A stretch of DNA of 24,688 nt from the IMG/VR virus record IMGVR_UViG_3300042549_010119, positions 1 through 24,688 of that record; one strand, written 5' to 3'. Shown here one piece after another: positions 23,108 to 24,688 of the stretch (position 1 is its first letter; the number at the start of each line of letters is the position of its first letter). The notes beneath the pieces are model-generated. The model was not told the DNA's origin and did no database searches. It was given only the letters and a program-made list of their open reading frames with translations. The translations under genes were made by a program, and so were the position numbers. This DNA is from a virus.

Positions 23108-24058
23108 ATGATAACTGAACCTAGACATTTTTACAAACCCTTTGAGTACCAAGAGGCATTTAATTTTTATAAAGATCAACATCGAGCCCACTGGTTAGCT
23201 GATGAAGTACCATTAGCATCGGATTTAAATGACTGGTTACAAAAACTTAATGAATCCGAAAAGAATTTAATTGGTAATATTTTAAAATCATTTGCACAAA
23301 CAGAAGTACATGTTAATGATTATTGGTCGACAAAAGTGTCAATTTGGTTTCCTAAACCTGAAATACAAGCAATGGCTCGTGTATTTGCTGATTTTGAATC
23401 AATTCATGCTGAAGCATATGCTCGTTTAAATGAAGAATTAGGATTAGATAATTTTGCTGCGTTCATGGAAGATGAAACATCAAAAAGTAAAATAGATCGT
23501 TTAATTGAAGTACCTGGTAACACAATAGAAGAAAAAGCAATTTCATTAGCTATATTTTCAGCATTTACTGAAGGAGTAAATTTATTTTCTTCATTTGCTA
23601 TATTAATGAGTTTCCAACTAAGAAATTTAATGAAGGGAACAGGTCAAATTGTAGAATGGAGTGTTAGAGATGAATCACTGCATTCAAAAGCAGGATGTTG
23701 GTTATTTAGAAAACTATTAGAAGAACAACCTGAATTAAATAATCTTGAATTAAGGAACAGAATTATAGAAGCATGTGAAATATCAGTTAAATTAGAATAT
23801 GATTTTATTGATAAAGCATTTGAAATGGGTGATATAGAAGGTCTAAATAAAGAACAACTAAAAGCATTTATAAAAGCAAGAGCAAACGAAAAAATAATTG
23901 AACTTGGATATCAAGCAATTTATAATGATATTGATCCTAATCTATTAAAACAAATGGAATGGTTTGGACACTTAACAAGTGGTAAAACACATCAAGATTT
24001 CTTTGCAGGTAGAGTAACAAATTACGCCAAATCTGTAGCAGATTGGAGCGATTTATAA
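23108..24058 (+). CDS. nrdB: Ribonucleoside-diphosphate reductase, small (beta, R2) subunit
   Basis: The protein has 316 residues. It holds the di-metal site and radical residue of class I ribonucleotide reductase. The ligands match the E. coli R2 spacing: Glu66 (where E. coli has Asp84), Glu97 and His100 in FESIHAEAY, Glu155 in FTEGVNLF, and Glu189 and His192 in RDESLHSKAG. Tyr104 is at the place of the E. coli radical Tyr122, so a tyrosyl radical is expected. The enzyme makes deoxyribonucleotides for phage DNA synthesis together with the large subunit encoded 270 bases downstream. Glu instead of Asp at the first ligand position occurs in several R2 groups. Confidence in the family is high; the exact metal is not predictable. 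Confidence 0.93.
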   Translation: MITEPRHFYKPFEYQEAFNFYKDQHRAHWLADEVPLASDLNDWLQKLNESEKNLIGNILKSFAQTEVHVNDYWSTKVSIWFPKPEIQAMARVFADFESIHAEAYARLNEELGLDNFAAFMEDETSKSKIDRLIEVPGNTIEEKAISLAIFSAFTEGVNLFSSFAILMSFQLRNLMKGTGQIVEWSVRDESLHSKAGCWLFRKLLEEQPELNNLELRNRIIEACEISVKLEYDFIDKAFEMGDIEGLNKEQLKAFIKARANEKIIELGYQAIYNDIDPNLLKQMEWFGHLTSGKTHQDFFAGRVTNYAKSVADWSDL

Positions 24059-24071
24059 TTTAAAACCACAT

Positions 24072-24323
24072 ATGTTGAAACCACAATCAATTAGAAAAGG
24101 TACTTCCATTAAATTAAATGGAAAAGATGCCGAAAAACAAGAAGTAATAGATTTAAGTTCAGATTGGACTGAAGCCCAAGAAAATTTATTTAAAAAAATG
24201 CTTAAACAAGGTGGAGAAATGACCATTAAAGGAGTATATATTAAAATTACTCCAAAAGAAAAAGTATTAACATCTACTGGAGAAAAAGATCCAGGAATAT
24301 TAGTGGTAAAAGGATTAGACTAA
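24072..24323 (+). CDS. Small unknown protein between nrdB and nrdA
   Basis: The protein has 83 residues: a basic N-terminus (MLKPQSIRKGTSIKLNGKDA), an amphipathic helix with WTEAQENLFKKMLKQGG, and a beta-hairpin-like end (MTIKGVYIKITPKEKVL). No known motif is recognised. It lies 13 bases after nrdB and 4 bases before nrdA, so it is made together with both reductase subunits. Glutaredoxin is ruled out because there is no Cys. A regulator or partner of the reductase is possible from position only. Confidence 0.65.
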   Translation: MLKPQSIRKGTSIKLNGKDAEKQEVIDLSSDWTEAQENLFKKMLKQGGEMTIKGVYIKITPKEKVLTSTGEKDPGILVVKGLD

Positions 24324-24327
24324 AAAT

Positions 24328-24688
24328 ATGAGTATACAAATAGACACCAGTAAATGGATTAAGGGTAAAAATTACCCAGAATGGTTAGATGAAATAGCTA
24401 TCAGTATGATTTCAAAAGGGTATTTACTACCAGATGAAGATGTATTCGATGCTTATAAACGAGTAAGTAAATTTGCAGCTCGAAGATTAAAACGTAAAGA
24501 GTTACAACCTCTTTTTTATGAGGCAATTGAGAAAAATTGGTTATGTTTAGCATCACCTGTTCTATCTAATATGGGTACAGAACGAGGAATGCCTATTTCA
24601 TGTTTTGGAATTGATGTAGGTGATAGTATTGAAGGAATTGCTGATGCTAATTCAGAATTAATGCGTTTATCATCTCAAGGTGGAGGAG
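24328..24688 (+). CDS. nrdA: Ribonucleoside-diphosphate reductase, large (alpha, R1) subunit, 5' part
   Basis: The first 120 codons are present and the gene runs off the window. The block WLCLASPVLSNMGTERGMPI followed by SCFGIDVGDSIEGI matches the start of the R1 barrel. Cys92 corresponds to E. coli Cys225, one of the redox pair that reduces the substrate. RLSSQGGG then begins the nucleotide-binding loop. In E. coli about 220 residues come before that Cys; here only 91 do, so the N-terminal ATP-cone that gives dATP feedback inhibition is missing. The remaining catalytic residues lie beyond the window. The gene completes an nrdB-unknown-nrdA cluster. Confidence 0.9.
   Translation, partial: MSIQIDTSKWIKGKNYPEWLDEIAISMISKGYLLPDEDVFDAYKRVSKFAARRLKRKELQPLFYEAIEKNWLCLASPVLSNMGTERGMPISCFGIDVGDSIEGIADANSELMRLSSQGGG

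Noticed and set aside
1-24688. tRNA genes, CRISPR arrays, insertion sequences, integrase or attachment sites
   Set aside because: I looked for cloverleaf-like stretches, regularly spaced repeats, transposase motifs and integrase genes and saw none. Almost all of the window is accounted for by packed phage genes, and no gap exceeds about 130 bases.

Overview
The window looks like part of a T4-type contractile-tailed phage (myovirus) genome, probably a metagenomic or marine/freshwater relative of phages that infect Bacteroidota. All recognisable genes lie on the + strand, are tightly packed and AT-rich (roughly 30% GC by eye). No tRNA, insertion sequence, CRISPR array or integrase is visible. 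The host guess is inference. It rests mainly on the near absence of Shine-Dalgarno sequences, with A-rich leaders and many ATGG starts, as is typical of Bacteroidota. No host gene is present to confirm it.

Positions 1-1298 hold receptor-binding or fibre material: the end of a LamG-like protein and a fibre protein with a C-terminal intramolecular chaperone (peptidase S74). Positions 1325-4137 hold the neck and tail-completion genes (gp13-, gp14- and gp15-like) and a small coiled-coil protein. Positions 4193-6478 hold the major tail proteins, sheath (gp18) and tube (gp19), each followed by a clear intrinsic terminator and, for most units, preceded by a recurrent 15-bp promoter-like motif. Positions 6573-7623 hold a gp26-like gene overlapping a small gp51-like gene. 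The overlap contains a seven-T run and a GC-rich stem-loop that look like a programmed frameshift site. Positions 7666-10407 hold the tape-measure gene, which is one reading frame cut by a single in-frame TAA. Positions 10444-16752 form a compact baseplate operon: a small protein, a gp48/gp54-like tube cap, a gp53/LysM-like wedge protein, a 1002-residue hub protein ending in an M23 peptidase, and a conserved unknown.

Positions 16785-24688 hold the replication and nucleotide module: a compact, divergent family-A DNA polymerase, an unknown protein, gp32 single-strand binding protein, UvsX recombinase, a FEN-like 5'-3' exonuclease, gp41/DnaB helicase, ribonucleotide reductase small subunit, a small unknown, and the start of the ribonucleotide reductase large subunit. 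A second AT-rich motif precedes three of these genes.

The observations most worth following are the frameshift element between tube and tape-measure genes, which would make the gp26/gp51 pair equivalent to the lambda G/GT or P2 E/E' tail-assembly chaperones; the in-frame stop in the tape-measure gene; the polymerase with an altered steric gate and motif C; and the two promoter-like motif classes that match the structural and replication modules.
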